Assembly: GCF_017744655.1 (NCBI RefSeq)
Contig: NZ_JAGIAW010000001.1
Location: 248,001-312,000 of the forward strand
Reading direction: 5' to 3'
DNA: 64,000 nt
Source of the DNA: Devosia sp.
Lineage (GTDB): Bacteria > Pseudomonadota > Alphaproteobacteria > Rhizobiales > Devosiaceae
A program made the position numbers and the translations under genes. Below are positions 25,261-34,046 of this stretch, piece after piece. A model generated the notes under the pieces. The model saw nothing but the letters and a program-made list of their open reading frames with translations. It searched no databases and had not been told where the DNA came from. Positions within the stretch are counted from its first letter, which is position 1. Each line of letters starts with the position of its first letter.

Positions 25261-25826
25261 TTCGCAGTCGTGCCGGAAAGGTGCGGCCAGGAGGCGCGGA
25301 GGTAGTTCCAGCCGGTCCAGAGCGTGATGGCGCCGGCGGCCCAGAGGATCAGGTCGGAGATGAGGCGCAGGCCGGGGATGAGCGGTTCGACCAGGACCAC
25401 GGCGAGGGCGACGAGCTGGATGGTGGTCTTCCACTTGGCGAGCTTGCTGACGGGCAGGACGACAGAGGTATTGCCGAGGAATTCGCGCAGGCCGGAAATG
25501 AAGAATTCGCGGAAGAGAATGGCGCTGACGGGAATCATGTCCCAGCCGGAAAAGCTGCCGTCCCAAGCGAGAGCGGCGATGAGGATGCCAACGAGGAGCT
25601 TGTCGGCGATGGGGTCCAGCATGCGGCCGAGGTCGGAATATTGATTCCAGGCGCGGGCGAGGAAGCCGTCGACCCAATCGCTGGCGGCGGCCACGACATA
25701 GAGGACCAGGGCGATGATGCGTAGGGTCAGGTCGCCGTCCATCACCAGATAGACGATCGGGATGATCGCCGCGATGCGGGCGATGGTGATGATGTTCGGG
25801 ACGAGCGTGAGCGGGTTTCTGGCCAT
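25257..25826 (-). CDS. pgsA: CDP-diacylglycerol--glycerol-3-phosphate 3-phosphatidyltransferase
   Basis: Committed step to phosphatidylglycerol and cardiolipin in the inner membrane. 189 residues, about six helices. The CDP-alcohol phosphotransferase motif is complete: SDWVDGFLAR, then SDLGRMLDPIADK with its aspartates. ATG 25826 (MARNPLTLVPNIITIARI) is preferred to 25898, whose extra residues are Pro-rich and unlike the family. First gene of pgsA-moaD-moaE. Confidence 0.95.
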   Translation of the reverse strand: MARNPLTLVPNIITIARIAAIIPIVYLVMDGDLTLRIIALVLYVVAAASDWVDGFLARAWNQYSDLGRMLDPIADKLLVGILIAALAWDGSFSGWDMIPVSAILFREFFISGLREFLGNTSVVLPVSKLAKWKTTIQLVALAVVLVEPLIPGLRLISDLILWAAGAITLWTGWNYLRASWPHLSGTTAK

Positions 25827-25963
25827 GGGGGGACAGAACAGGAATGGGGGCGGGGGGTCAAGGCAAATGGGTTTGATGGGGAGAGGAAGGCCCCCCACCT
25901 AGCCTCCCCCTGGTAGGGGGAGGGATCTGCCGGTGGTTGGGGGGGGGGACAGTTGCGGTTGAG

Positions 25964-27037
25964 TTAGGCAACGGCCTGATTGTTGGTTGCGCGGCGCTTT
26001 TCGACGGCTTCGGCGAGGGCATTGAGCGTGGTGACCGTTGTGTCCCAATCGATGCAGCCGTCGGTGATGGACTGGCCGTAGGTCAGTTCCTGGCCGGGGA
26101 CGAGGTCCTGGCGGCCGGCCACGAGGTTGGATTCGATCATGACGCCGATGATGCGCTTGTCGCCGGCGGCGAGCTGGGTGCCGATATCGGCGAGAACCAG
26201 TGGCTGGTTTTGCGGGTTTTTCGAGGAATTGGCGTGGCTGGCGTCGACCATGATAGCGGGGTTGAGGCCGGCCTTGGTTGCGGCTTGGGCTGCGGCTTCG
26301 ACGCTCGCTGCGTCGTAGTTCGTGGTTTTGCCGCCGCGGAGGATGATGTGGCAGTCCTCGTTACCGGTGGTGGCGGCGATGGCCGAGCGGCCATCCTTGG
26401 TGACGGCGAGGAAATGATGCGGGTGTGAGGCGGAGAGGACGGCGTCGAGGGCGATCTTGACGTTGCCATCAGTGCCGTTCTTGAAGCCGACGGGGCAGGA
26501 AAGGCCGGAGGCCAGTTCGCGGTGGATCTGCGACTCGGTGGTGCGGGCGCCGATGGCGGCCCAGGACACGAGGTCGGCAATGTATTGCGGCGTCGTCATG
26601 TCGAGGAATTCGCAGGCGGCGGGGAGGCCGAGATTGGCAACGTCGAGCAGCAGGGTGCGGGCGGTGTGCAACCCTTGGGTGATGTTGAAGCTGCCGTCGA
26701 GATCGGGGTCGTTGATGAGACCCTTCCAGCCCACGGTGGTGCGGGGCTTCTCGAAGTAGACGCGCATGATGATTTCTAGGCGATCGCCAAGGGTTTCGCG
26801 CAGGGCGACGAGGCGGTTGGCATAGACCATGGCCGCCTTGGGATCGTGGATGGAGCAGGGGCCGACGATGACGGCGAGGCGATCATCTTTGCCTGCCAGA
26901 ATATTATGGAAATCGTGGCGGGCGGCGATGACGGTGCGGGTCGCGGCGTCAGTGCGCGGATGCTGGCGCATGACCTCGATGGGCGTGGTCAGCGGTTTTA
27001 TTTCGGTGATGCGGAGGTCGTCGGTCGATTTGAGCAT
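25964..27037 (-). CDS. aroG: 3-deoxy-7-phosphoheptulonate (DAHP) synthase, class I
   Basis: Condenses phosphoenolpyruvate and erythrose 4-phosphate, the entry to the shikimate pathway. 357 residues, the AroF/G/H type. Visible: VIVGPCSIHD, YFEKPRTTVGWKGLINDP, CEFLDMTTPQYIADLVSWAAIGARTTES, GFKNGTDG, and the metal-ligand regions ILRGGKTTNYD and MVDASHANSSKN. ATG 27037 has GAGG 8 bases upstream. The longer open frame begins inside the attenuator terminator. Control by an aromatic leader peptide is annotated separately. Feedback class (Phe, Tyr or Trp) cannot be read from the sequence. Confidence 0.95.
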   Translation of the reverse strand: MLKSTDDLRITEIKPLTTPIEVMRQHPRTDAATRTVIAARHDFHNILAGKDDRLAVIVGPCSIHDPKAAMVYANRLVALRETLGDRLEIIMRVYFEKPRTTVGWKGLINDPDLDGSFNITQGLHTARTLLLDVANLGLPAACEFLDMTTPQYIADLVSWAAIGARTTESQIHRELASGLSCPVGFKNGTDGNVKIALDAVLSASHPHHFLAVTKDGRSAIAATTGNEDCHIILRGGKTTNYDAASVEAAAQAATKAGLNPAIMVDASHANSSKNPQNQPLVLADIGTQLAAGDKRIIGVMIESNLVAGRQDLVPGQELTYGQSITDGCIDWDTTVTTLNALAEAVEKRRATNNQAVA

Positions 27038-27073
27038 TTTGGTGGTCCTCGGAGTTCTTAGTCGAGGGGCCAA

Positions 27074-27162
27074 CAAAAAAGCCGCCTCGGGATTCGGGCG
27101 GCTGGCTTGCGATTTGGGTCTGGTCTTGTCGGGATCAGGACACGCGCGCGATAGCCTCCGCC
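27074..27162 (-). promoter_or_regulatory. Transcription attenuator of the DAHP synthase gene
   Basis: Minus strand. The terminator AGCCGCC (27103... arm 27103-27097 as GGCGGCT on plus) pairs with GGCGGCT at 27086-27080, 10-base loop, followed by TTTTTT (27080-27075). It ends about 37 bases before aroG. An alternative helix is available: GGCGG-A-GGCT at 27162-27153 can pair with AGCC-AG-CCGCC at 27107-27097, sequestering the terminator's first arm. The segment 27162-27153 lies within the end of the leader-peptide gene, so a ribosome held at the aromatic codons would leave it free. The layout is classic ribosome-mediated attenuation. Confidence 0.82.
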
Positions 27163-27209
27163 GGGAGCGGATAGCTAAAATACCAAAAAAAGGTCGCTGC
27201 GTTGATCAT
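27135..27209 (-). CDS. Aromatic leader peptide of the DAHP synthase gene
   Basis: 24 codons from ATG 27209 to TGA 27135-27137. Residues 7-13 are Phe-Phe-Trp-Tyr-Phe-Ser-Tyr, six aromatic residues in seven, covering all three end products of the pathway. The terminator and competing antiterminator helix follow directly. It should sense charged tRNA-Phe, -Tyr and -Trp together. No strong Shine-Dalgarno precedes the ATG, which is the one weak point. Confidence 0.82.
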   Translation of the reverse strand: MINAATFFWYFSYPLPAEAIARVS

Positions 27210-27265
27210 GGCGAGGAAGCTAGCCGAGGAGTCGGAGCTTGTCGAGTCCAGACTTTAGGAGGGGG

Positions 27266-28066
27266 TCAACCACCCGCACCCTGATAGTTTCGGAGGCACC
27301 AGCGCCAGTGGGCCATGGCGATGAGGGTCACCAGAGGTCCGGAGAGCAGGGCTGCGGCGGAGGCCCAATCTCCCAATAATGGCACGGGTTTGCCAAGCGT
27401 TGCGGCGACGGGGACATAGGCCATGAAGGCCAGCGGCGCGAAGGTGAGCATGAGGATCTGCAGGGGCAGAGGGAAGATGTTGAGCGGGTAGCGGGCCAGT
27501 TCCCAGAAGCCGAAGAAGATCTGGTAGAGGTGATTGGATTTGACCCAGACGAGCGCAGTGGCGCCGATCATGGTCATGGTGGCAGCGACGATCATGGCGG
27601 CGCTGACGAGGTAGCCGAGGAAGAGCAAGCCGGACTGGATGGTCCAGGTGACGTCCACCTGGGTGAGTGACCAGCCCATGAGGCCGAGGGCCAGGACGAT
27701 GTGGCCGGCATAGCCGATATTGAGGCCGGAAAAGACGACATAGGTCCAGGTGCTGATGGGTTTTACCAGGATCGCGTCCATCGTGCCCATGCGCACCTTT
27801 TCCTCCATTTCGCGGAATTGCACGAAGCTCAGCGAGGCGCCGAGGGAATAGGCGAGGAGGTGGAAGGAGAGCAGCAGGGCGATTTCCGGCCAGACCCAGC
27901 CGCCCAGCGAGCCGAAGCGGGCGAGGATAAGGGAAATGGCCGTGTACATCGAGCCGTAGGCAGCGAACTGGGATAGCCAGCCCAAGACCATGGCACCGGG
28001 ATATTCGGTCTTGCTCCTGATGAAGGTGTGGACGAGGGCGGGGATGACGACGTGGAGACGAGCCAT
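27266..28066 (-). CDS. ABC-2 type exporter permease (COG3694-like)
   Basis: 266 residues with six predicted membrane helices (SQFAAYGSMYTAISLILARF, IALLLSFHLLAYSLGASLSF and others). The cytoplasmic phrase FREMEEKVRMGTMDAILVKPISTW matches the COG3694 half of three-gene ABC-2 exporters. It pairs with the upstream permease (1-base gap) and ATPase. Substrate unknown; relatives export antibiotics or toxic dyes. Confidence 0.88.
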   Translation of the reverse strand: MARLHVVIPALVHTFIRSKTEYPGAMVLGWLSQFAAYGSMYTAISLILARFGSLGGWVWPEIALLLSFHLLAYSLGASLSFVQFREMEEKVRMGTMDAILVKPISTWTYVVFSGLNIGYAGHIVLALGLMGWSLTQVDVTWTIQSGLLFLGYLVSAAMIVAATMTMIGATALVWVKSNHLYQIFFGFWELARYPLNIFPLPLQILMLTFAPLAFMAYVPVAATLGKPVPLLGDWASAAALLSGPLVTLIAMAHWRWCLRNYQGAGG

Positions 28067-28067
28067 G

Positions 28068-28871
28068 TCAGCCTCCCTGCACGATGAGGCGGTGGCGGGC
28101 CTTGGCCCAGAGCCAGAGCAGGACAGCCAGCAGGACAGCGAACCAGACGATGCCGATGATGAAGGCGGTCAGCGCCTGGGAAGGATCGAGCTGTCCGATA
28201 TAGATGGCCGCGGGATAATAGGAGACCCAGGCGAAGGGCAGGTTGCCGGCGATGGTGGCGAGCCAGTCGGGGAAGAACCAGAGCGGGACGATGCCCCCGG
28301 CAAACAGGATCATGATGCTGTTGAAGAACCAATCGAGGGAATCGGCGGTCATCAGCCAGAAGGCGGCGAGGCCGAGGATCGTTGTCAGCAGGAACAGCAT
28401 GCCGAAGGAGAGGGCCCAGAAGGCGAGGAAGGCGAGGCCGTGAAAGAGGCTCGCCGGGGGCACGAGGCCGACGGTGAAGCCTATGATGATGGCGACCGGC
28501 ACCGTGACCGTAAGCAAGTCGAACAGGAAGTTGCCGGTGTGACTGGCCAGCATATAGGCCGGATAGAGCAGGGGCTTGAGCAGGTACACGGCGATGTCGC
28601 CTGACTTTACTGCAGTGCCGACATCGCGCAGGAGGCGCGAATAGTCCCAATAGAGAACCGGGCCGGCGAGCAGGGCATAGGTGATCATTTGCGGCAGGGT
28701 GACGCCATCGACGCTATCCGAGGCCACGGTGCTGAAGACCGATGTCCAGATGGCGATGCGGGCGAACATGAAAACCAGTTCGCCGAAGACGCCCGACCAG
28801 ACCTGATTGCGATAGGCGAGGCGCGACTGGAAGGCGGTGGCGGTGAAGGCAGGATAGGCGGCGAGCTTCAT
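28068..28871 (-). CDS. ABC-2 type exporter permease (COG4587-like)
   Basis: 267 residues, six membrane helices. Begins MKLAAYPAFTATAFQSRLAYRNQVWSG and contains RDVGTAVKSGDIAVYLLKPL, the matching half-site of the partner permease. The ATG overlaps the ATPase stop by four bases. Same three-gene exporter. Confidence 0.88.
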   Translation of the reverse strand: MKLAAYPAFTATAFQSRLAYRNQVWSGVFGELVFMFARIAIWTSVFSTVASDSVDGVTLPQMITYALLAGPVLYWDYSRLLRDVGTAVKSGDIAVYLLKPLLYPAYMLASHTGNFLFDLLTVTVPVAIIIGFTVGLVPPASLFHGLAFLAFWALSFGMLFLLTTILGLAAFWLMTADSLDWFFNSIMILFAGGIVPLWFFPDWLATIAGNLPFAWVSYYPAAIYIGQLDPSQALTAFIIGIVWFAVLLAVLLWLWAKARHRLIVQGG

Positions 28872-29866
28872 GGCACGGCTCCCGCCTGGACCTTGTTTTG
28901 ATAGAAGGTGCGGATCACTTCCTCGATGTCGGGCTCTTCGAGTTTTACGTCTTTCAGGTCGTGGCCTGAGCCGAGTTCGGTGAGGACATCGAGGATGGAT
29001 GTCTGTTCGCTGTCGAGCAGGAAGTGCTTTGCGGCGCCTTCGTCGGCGACGAGTTGGGCGGTCTTGAGCGCGATCGGGCCGGGATCGCTGCCGAATTCGA
29101 GTTTCAGTCGACGGCGGGAGCCGAGGGCGGTGCGCAGGTGTTTCAGTTCGCCGTCGAAGAGCAGCTTGCCGTCGTCGACCATGATGAGGCGGGGGCAGAT
29201 TTCCTCGATGTCGACGAGGTCGTGGGTGGTGAGGATGATGGTGGTGCCGCGGTCGCGATTGACCTCGGCGAGGAATTTTCTGACCACGTCCTTGGCGACG
29301 ACATCGAGGCCGATGGTGGGTTCGTCGAGGAACAGAATTTTGGGATCGTGCAGCAGCGCCATGGCGATTTCGGCGCGCATGCGCTGGCCAAGGCTCAATT
29401 GGCGCACGGGGCGGTCGATATAGCTCGACATGTCGAGCATGGTGGTGAGGCGGGCGAGGTTTTCGGTAAAGCGCGGCGCCGGGATGTCGTAGATATGGCG
29501 GTTGAGGTCAAAACTGTCGCGCACCGGCAGGTCCCACCAGAGCTGGCTGCGCTGGCCGAAGACGACGCCGATTTCGGCGGCATTGGTGATACGATTGTTG
29601 TGGGGTTCGCGGCCGAGCACCTCCACTGTGCCGGAAGACGGCACCAGAATGCCGGTCATCATCTTGATCATGGTCGACTTGCCGGCACCATTGGGGCCGA
29701 GATAGCCGACGGCCTCGCCGGACTCGATCTTGAATGAGATGCCATCGACGGCGCGGACTTCGGTAAATTCGCGCGAGAAGAGGCTGCGGATGGCGCCGCC
29801 GAAACCGGCGTGGCGCTTGGGCTGGCGGAAGATTTTTTCGACGCCGGATGCCGCGATGATAGCCAT
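28868..29866 (-). CDS. ABC-2 type exporter ATPase (COG4586-like)
   Basis: 332 residues. Walker A GPNGAGKS, Q-loop region with VVFGQRSQLWWDLP, signature LSLGQRMRAEIA, Walker B ILFLDEPTIGLD, and the H-loop TTHD. The FGQRSQLWWDLPVRDS phrase is typical of COG4586. First gene of the exporter operon; the C-terminal 90 residues form the usual small accessory domain. Confidence 0.93.
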   Translation of the reverse strand: MAIIAASGVEKIFRQPKRHAGFGGAIRSLFSREFTEVRAVDGISFKIESGEAVGYLGPNGAGKSTMIKMMTGILVPSSGTVEVLGREPHNNRITNAAEIGVVFGQRSQLWWDLPVRDSFDLNRHIYDIPAPRFTENLARLTTMLDMSSYIDRPVRQLSLGQRMRAEIAMALLHDPKILFLDEPTIGLDVVAKDVVRKFLAEVNRDRGTTIILTTHDLVDIEEICPRLIMVDDGKLLFDGELKHLRTALGSRRRLKLEFGSDPGPIALKTAQLVADEGAAKHFLLDSEQTSILDVLTELGSGHDLKDVKLEEPDIEEVIRTFYQNKVQAGAVP

Positions 29867-29923
29867 GTTTCCCCTCCCAGAGGCAGGGAAGCTAAACGAT
29901 TCTTGGGGCGAGGGAAGGGGATA

Positions 29924-29954
29924 GAAAGAAATGGCCCGCGGGGTGCCGCGGGCC
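29924..29954 (-). terminator. Intrinsic terminator after the PPOx gene
   Basis: Minus strand: GGCCCGCGG, 4-base loop, CCGCGGGCC (29954-29933), then ATTTCTTTC. It separates the stress gene from the ABC-2 exporter downstream. Confidence 0.75.
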
Positions 29955-29961
29955 GGGGGCG

Positions 29962-30465
29962 CTACATGCGCACTTTGGCGGTGTCACCCATTTCCGGCTT
30001 GGCGCCGGTGGCGGCAGCAACGAGCATTTTGGCAGTGGCGACCACCATATTGGGGCTATCCCAGACTTCACCATCTTCCGGGGTGACGCGGAGGAGGCGG
30101 ATCTGCGGATCGTTGGCGTCGTCCCACCAGGCCTTGTCGAATTTCTCCCAGAGTTCCTCGATCTTGGCGCGGTCATTGAGGACTTCGGCTTCACCGGCGA
30201 TGACAGCGTATTTGTGGCCGCCATTGTCGGCCCAGGCCAGGGAGACGTGGGGAAAGTGCTCGATCTCTTGGAGTTTGTGGCCTTCAAGATCGGTGAGGAA
30301 ATAAATGGCGTTTTCCTCGCGGCGGACGCGGGCGGACATGGGGCGGCTGCGCTGCTGCTTGCCGTCCCAGGTGGTCAGCATGCAGATGTCGATCTTCTCG
30401 GCCAGCTCCCAGATGCGGTCGATCGCTTCGCCGGGCGGGAGGATGTGATTGTTTTCTTCGGTCAT
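29962..30465 (-). CDS. Pyridoxamine 5'-phosphate oxidase-like stress protein (GS26 type)
   Basis: 167 residues of the split-barrel flavin/F420-binding fold: DICMLTTWDGKQQRSRPMSARV, AIYFLTDLEGHKLQEIEHFPHVSLAW, YAVIAGEAEVLNDRAKIEELW. It resembles general stress protein 26. AAGGAG before ATG 30465 decides the start; a longer open frame overlaps the upstream YCII gene in another phase. Probably co-transcribed with that gene, 88 bases upstream, hence possibly under the ECF42-like sigma factor. Confidence 0.88.
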   Translation of the reverse strand: MTEENNHILPPGEAIDRIWELAEKIDICMLTTWDGKQQRSRPMSARVRREENAIYFLTDLEGHKLQEIEHFPHVSLAWADNGGHKYAVIAGEAEVLNDRAKIEELWEKFDKAWWDDANDPQIRLLRVTPEDGEVWDSPNMVVATAKMLVAAATGAKPEMGDTAKVRM

Positions 30466-30553
30466 GGTTCGGCTCCTTATTGGGTGGGAGACGAACGGGT
30501 GGGGGCCGGGGAGGTTGCGGCGATGTGACAGTGGGGCGATCACATCGGAGGGT

Positions 30554-30907
30554 TCAGCCGGCCATATTGAATTGTTGCAGGTGGAGGATGGTGACTTCGC
30601 CGTCCCATTCCGGCCAGTGCTTGCGGTGGAGGTCGACGAAGCGTTCGGTCCAGCGGACGATTTCGGCTTCGGTTTCGAGCTCATAGACGGCGTAGCCGCC
30701 GACCATTTCCTTGGCTTCGGCGAAGGGGCCGTCGGTGATCATCTGGCCCTTTTGCGTGGTGACGGTGCCGGCTAGGGCCATGCCGCCGGTTTCGGTCATT
30801 TTTGCACCGGCTTCCATGCCGAGCTGCATGATGGCCTGCATGAGTTCGACTGGCGGATGAATGGCGGTTTCGGGATTGAGGGTTTTCACCATGGTGAGGA
30901 ATTTCAT
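30554..30907 (-). CDS. YCII-related (DGPF) domain protein, unlinked to the sigma gene
   Basis: 117 residues: MKFLTMVKTLNPETAIHPPVELM at the start and TDGPFAEAKEMVGGYAVYEL in the middle. Same family as the two proteins beside the ECF42-like sigma factor 21 kb away. Its promoter region carries the same -35/-10 pair and spacing. GGAG precedes the ATG. Catalytic role unknown. Confidence 0.88.
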   Translation of the reverse strand: MKFLTMVKTLNPETAIHPPVELMQAIMQLGMEAGAKMTETGGMALAGTVTTQKGQMITDGPFAEAKEMVGGYAVYELETEAEIVRWTERFVDLHRKHWPEWDGEVTILHLQQFNMAG

Positions 30908-30935
30908 CGGACGCTCCGGGTTGGGGTTTGCTTAC

Positions 30936-30964
30936 ACGACGAATGAGGTGGGGGGATTTCGACG
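30936..30964 (-). promoter_or_regulatory. Candidate ECF42-type promoter of the distant YCII gene
   Basis: Minus strand: CGTCGA at 30964-30959, 17-base spacer, CGTCGT at 30941-30936, about 30 bases before the ATG. It shares GTCGAAA at the -35 and CG(A/T)C at the -10 with the site at 9942-9970. Confidence 0.5.
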
Positions 30965-30979
30965 AGGTCCACCCGCTTT

Positions 30980-31165
30980 CTTCCTTCTCCCTTGTGGGAG
31001 AAGGTGCCCGAAGGGTCACCGAATTTGCGGCGCGAATTCGGTTGGGATGAGGGGTATTCTTGCGGTGTCGTCACTCGCTCCTCTGCGGAGGAGAGGATAC
31101 CCCTCACCCTGGAAATTTGCTGAACGCAAATTTCCTGTCCCTCTCCCACAAGGGGCGAGGGAAGG
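30980..31165. repeat. Palindromic intergenic element, copy 2
   Basis: Same ordered landmarks as 5811-5987 (CTTGTGGGAGAAGGTGCCCG, GGATGAGGGGTA, CTCCTCTGCGGAGGAG, ATACCCCTCACCCTG, TCCCTCTCCCACAAGGGGCG). Its TGAAC-loop hairpin has different but still perfectly paired arms (GGAAATTTGC with GCAAATTTCC). It also has an extra small palindrome, CCGAATTTGC...GAATTCGG, near 31018-31041. Confidence 0.8.
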
Positions 31166-31179
31166 GGCGGTGAGTGTGG

Positions 31180-33060
31180 CTAAGTGCGGTTAAAATGGTC
31201 GTAGACCAATTGGGCCATGGCTTTGGAGATGCTCGGGACGGACTCGAGGTCCATAAGGCTTGCTCTCGCTACGGCCTTTGCTGAGCCGAAGTGGTTTAGC
31301 AGGGCGCGTTTTCTTGTGGGGCCGATGCCTTCGATTTCGTCGAGGGGGTTTTTTACCACGTCCTTCTTGCGTTTGGCGCGGTGGGTGCCGATGGCGAAGC
31401 GGTGGGCTTCGTCGCGGAGGCGCTGGACGTAGTAAAGGACCGGGTCGCGGTGGGGGAGCATGAAGGCGTCGCGGCCCTCTATGTGGAATTTTTCGCGGCC
31501 GGCGTCGCGGTCTTCGCCCTTGGCGATGCCGATGAAGGTGACTTCCTTGGGGAGGTTCAGTTCGGCGATGACTTCTTTTACGGCATTGAGCTGGCCGGCG
31601 CCGCCGTCGATGAAGACCACGTCGGGCCAATCGGGCATGCCGGTCTGTTCGTCTTCGGCATCGGTCTCGCTTTCGGTGGCGAGGCGGGTGAAGCGGCGCG
31701 TCAGGACTTCGCGCATCATGCCGAAATCGTCGCCGGCGGAGATGTCGGATTTGATGTTGAAGGTGCGGTAGTGCTTTTTGGAAAAGCCTTCTTCGCCTGC
31801 CACGATCATGGCGCCAACCATATTGGTGCCCGAGATGTGGGAGTTGTCATAGACTTCGATGCGACGCGGGGTTTCTTCGAGCCCAAAAATTTCGCCGACG
31901 CCTTCGAGGAGGGCGCGATGGGAGGCGCCTTCGGCGAGCTGGCGGCCGAGGGCTTCGCGGGCGTTTTGGAGGGCGTGGTTGACGAGGTCGCGCTTTTCGC
32001 CGCGCTGGGGTGTTTCAACGCGAACCTTGTAGCCGGCGCGGGTGCGGAGCGCTTCTTCGAGCACTTCGGGCTCGGACATTTCGTGGCTGAGGAGCACCAG
32101 GCGCGGCGGGGTGCGGTCTTCGTAGAACTGGCCGATGAAGGCTTCGAGCACTTCGGCGTCGGAGAGGCTGTCGTCGGCCTTGGGCCGGAAGGCGTGGTTG
32201 CCCCAGTTCTGGAAGGCGCGGAAGAAGAAGACCTGCACGCAGAACTGGCCGCCTTCGTGATGGATGGCGAAGACGTCGGCTTCCTCGACGGATTTTGCGG
32301 TGGCGTCGCCCTGCGACTGGATCAGGGCGAGGGCCGAGAGACGATCGCGCAGCAGGGCAGCGCGCTCGAAATCGAGGTTTTCGGCGGCGTCGGCCATGTC
32401 CTTTTGCAGGTGGTCACGCACCGTTTGGGATTTGCCGGTGAGGAAGAGGCGGGCGTCTTCGACGAGCTCGCCATAGGCTTCCAAGCTGGTTTCGCGGGTG
32501 CAGGGGCCGGCGCAGCGTTTTATTTGATATTGCAGGCAAGGCCTTGTTCTGGCGGCGTAAAAGCTGTCGGAGCAGTTGCGCAGCAGGAACGCCTTTTGGA
32601 GGCTCGCGATGGTGCGGCTGACGGCGACGGCAGAGGCGAAGGGCCCAAAATAATGGCCGGGGCGGCGGCGGCTGCCGCGGTGTTTGGTCAGTTCCGGTGC
32701 TTCGTGATCGGTGGCGATCAGGATGTAGGGAAAGCTCTTGTCGTCGCGGAGCAGGACGTTGAAGCGCGGCTTCAGGCGCTTGATGAGATTGGCTTCGAGG
32801 AGCAGCGCCTCGGCTTCGGTCTCGGTGCGGACGAACTCCATGGAGACCGTGGCCATGATCATGCGCTGGATGCGCACGGAGAGGCCTTCGGGGCGGGTGT
32901 AATTGGTGACACGCGATTTTAGGCTGCGCGCCTTGCCGACATAGATGACCTCGCCGTTTTCATCGAGCATACGATAGACGCCCGGTGCCGAGGGCAGGGT
33001 GCGGACGAAGTTCTTGATGACTTCGGGGCCGGAGGGCGGGGGAGTGGGCGTGTCGGTCAT
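31180..33060 (-). CDS. uvrC: Excinuclease ABC subunit C
   Basis: Makes both incisions in nucleotide excision repair after UvrB binds damage. 626 residues, normal length. Order: GIY-YIG nuclease ([28 protein letters not shown]), the Cys cluster region ([13 protein letters not shown]), the UvrB-binding UVR motif near [14 protein letters not shown], the RNase H-like nuclease ([29 protein letters not shown]) and helix-hairpin-helix at the end ([25 protein letters not shown]). Overlaps the upstream SDR gene by four bases. uvrB is also in this window. Confidence 0.97.
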   Translation of the reverse strand: MTDTPTPPPSGPEVIKNFVRTLPSAPGVYRMLDENGEVIYVGKARSLKSRVTNYTRPEGLSVRIQRMIMATVSMEFVRTETEAEALLLEANLIKRLKPRFNVLLRDDKSFPYILIATDHEAPELTKHRGSRRRPGHYFGPFASAVAVSRTIASLQKAFLLRNCSDSFYAARTRPCLQYQIKRCAGPCTRETSLEAYGELVEDARLFLTGKSQTVRDHLQKDMADAAENLDFERAALLRDRLSALALIQSQGDATAKSVEEADVFAIHHEGGQFCVQVFFFRAFQNWGNHAFRPKADDSLSDAEVLEAFIGQFYEDRTPPRLVLLSHEMSEPEVLEEALRTRAGYKVRVETPQRGEKRDLVNHALQNAREALGRQLAEGASHRALLEGVGEIFGLEETPRRIEVYDNSHISGTNMVGAMIVAGEEGFSKKHYRTFNIKSDISAGDDFGMMREVLTRRFTRLATESETDAEDEQTGMPDWPDVVFIDGGAGQLNAVKEVIAELNLPKEVTFIGIAKGEDRDAGREKFHIEGRDAFMLPHRDPVLYYVQRLRDEAHRFAIGTHRAKRKKDVVKNPLDEIEGIGPTRKRALLNHFGSAKAVARASLMDLESVPSISKAMAQLVYDHFNRT

Positions 33061-33842
33061 TTTCGGGGCGTCGGGCCGCGGCGGCTGGGATAGTCGAGGT
33101 GTTTGCCGCCATCGAGGGCGAGCATCTGGCCGGTAAAGGACGGCATGGAGAGAATGGCAAGGACGGCCTGGCCGATGGCGTCGGGATCGGCGTGGCGCTT
33201 CAGCGGGAGGGTTTTCACGCTTTGCTCAAAATCTTCCTCGCTCTGGCCATTGTGCGGCAGGACGGGGCCGGGGCCGATGGCGTTGACGCGAATGGCGGGC
33301 GCGAGGGATTGGGCCATGGTCTGGGTGGCGGTCCAGAGCACGGATTTTGACAAGGTGTAGCTGAAATAGGCCGGGCTGGGCTTGAGGACCCGTTCGTCGA
33401 TCATGTTGATGATGTTTCCCTCGATGCCGGCGGGGAGCTGGGCGGCAAAATCACGCGAGAGAAATATGGGAGCTTCGGCGTGGATCGAAAAGTGCTCGTC
33501 CCACAGCTCTTCGTTCACATCGCTGATACTGTCGGGGTGAAAGACCGAGGCATTGTTGACGAGCACGGTTAGTGGGCCGAAGGGTTTTTGCGCCTTGGCG
33601 ATGAGGCTGGCCCGATCGGCGCGGCTGCCGAGATCGGCCTGGACGGTGGCGGCGCGGTGGCCCGCGATCGTGAGCGCGTCGACGAGCGTGCGGGCGCCGT
33701 TTTCATCCGAGCGGTAGTGGATGATGACGGCGTGGCCGGCAGCGGCGAGGGCGCGTGCGATGGCAGCGCCAATGCGGGTGCTGGCGCCGGTGACGAGGGC
33801 TATGCCGGGCTGGTCGGGATAGATTCGGGGCGTTTCGGACAT
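33057..33842 (-). CDS. Short-chain dehydrogenase/reductase, pteridine-reductase (FolM)-like
   Basis: 261 residues. NAD(P) motif [19 protein letters not shown], with the TGxxxRxG form of pteridine reductases, then [19 protein letters not shown], the active site YFSYTLSKS (Tyr and Lys), and a C-terminal [10 protein letters not shown]. Relatives reduce dihydropterins or dihydrofolate. The SDR-uvrC overlap (ATGA) is conserved in Rhizobiales; the functional link to repair is unclear. Confidence 0.88.
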   Translation of the reverse strand: MSETPRIYPDQPGIALVTGASTRIGAAIARALAAAGHAVIIHYRSDENGARTLVDALTIAGHRAATVQADLGSRADRASLIAKAQKPFGPLTVLVNNASVFHPDSISDVNEELWDEHFSIHAEAPIFLSRDFAAQLPAGIEGNIINMIDERVLKPSPAYFSYTLSKSVLWTATQTMAQSLAPAIRVNAIGPGPVLPHNGQSEEDFEQSVKTLPLKRHADPDAIGQAVLAILSMPSFTGQMLALDGGKHLDYPSRRGPTPRK

Positions 33843-34005
33843 CGGGCGGACAATAGGCCGGATTGGCCGCTTCCTTCAATCGTGGCGTGGGCAGGCGAGC
33901 GAAGCGCAAAGGCTTCTTCGGGCTCAGTTATCTCAAATGAAATGACAGAACGCGGCAGTAGCTTTGTGCTTTCCCTGCATCGCTAGGAGAGTTAACGTTT
34001 CCAGA

Positions 34006-34027
34006 CACGGAAGTTGGAGCTTCCGTG
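34006..34027 (+). promoter_or_regulatory. Hairpin in the leader of the small membrane protein gene
   Basis: CACGGAAG, loop TTGGAG, CTTCCGTG: a perfect 8-bp stem ending 19 bases before the ATG. It may shield or stabilise the message. No T-run. Confidence 0.4.
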
Positions 34028-34046
34028 CAAAACGAGGGGGACTACC

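Noticed and set aside
30466..30540. ECF42-like promoter directly before the PPOx gene
   Set aside because: A TGTCAC and a CGTC occur, but about 32 bases apart, far from the 17-base spacing of the other two sites.
31381..32922. Long plus-strand frame antisense to uvrC
   Set aside because: A typical high-GC shadow; uvrC on the other strand has complete family motifs.
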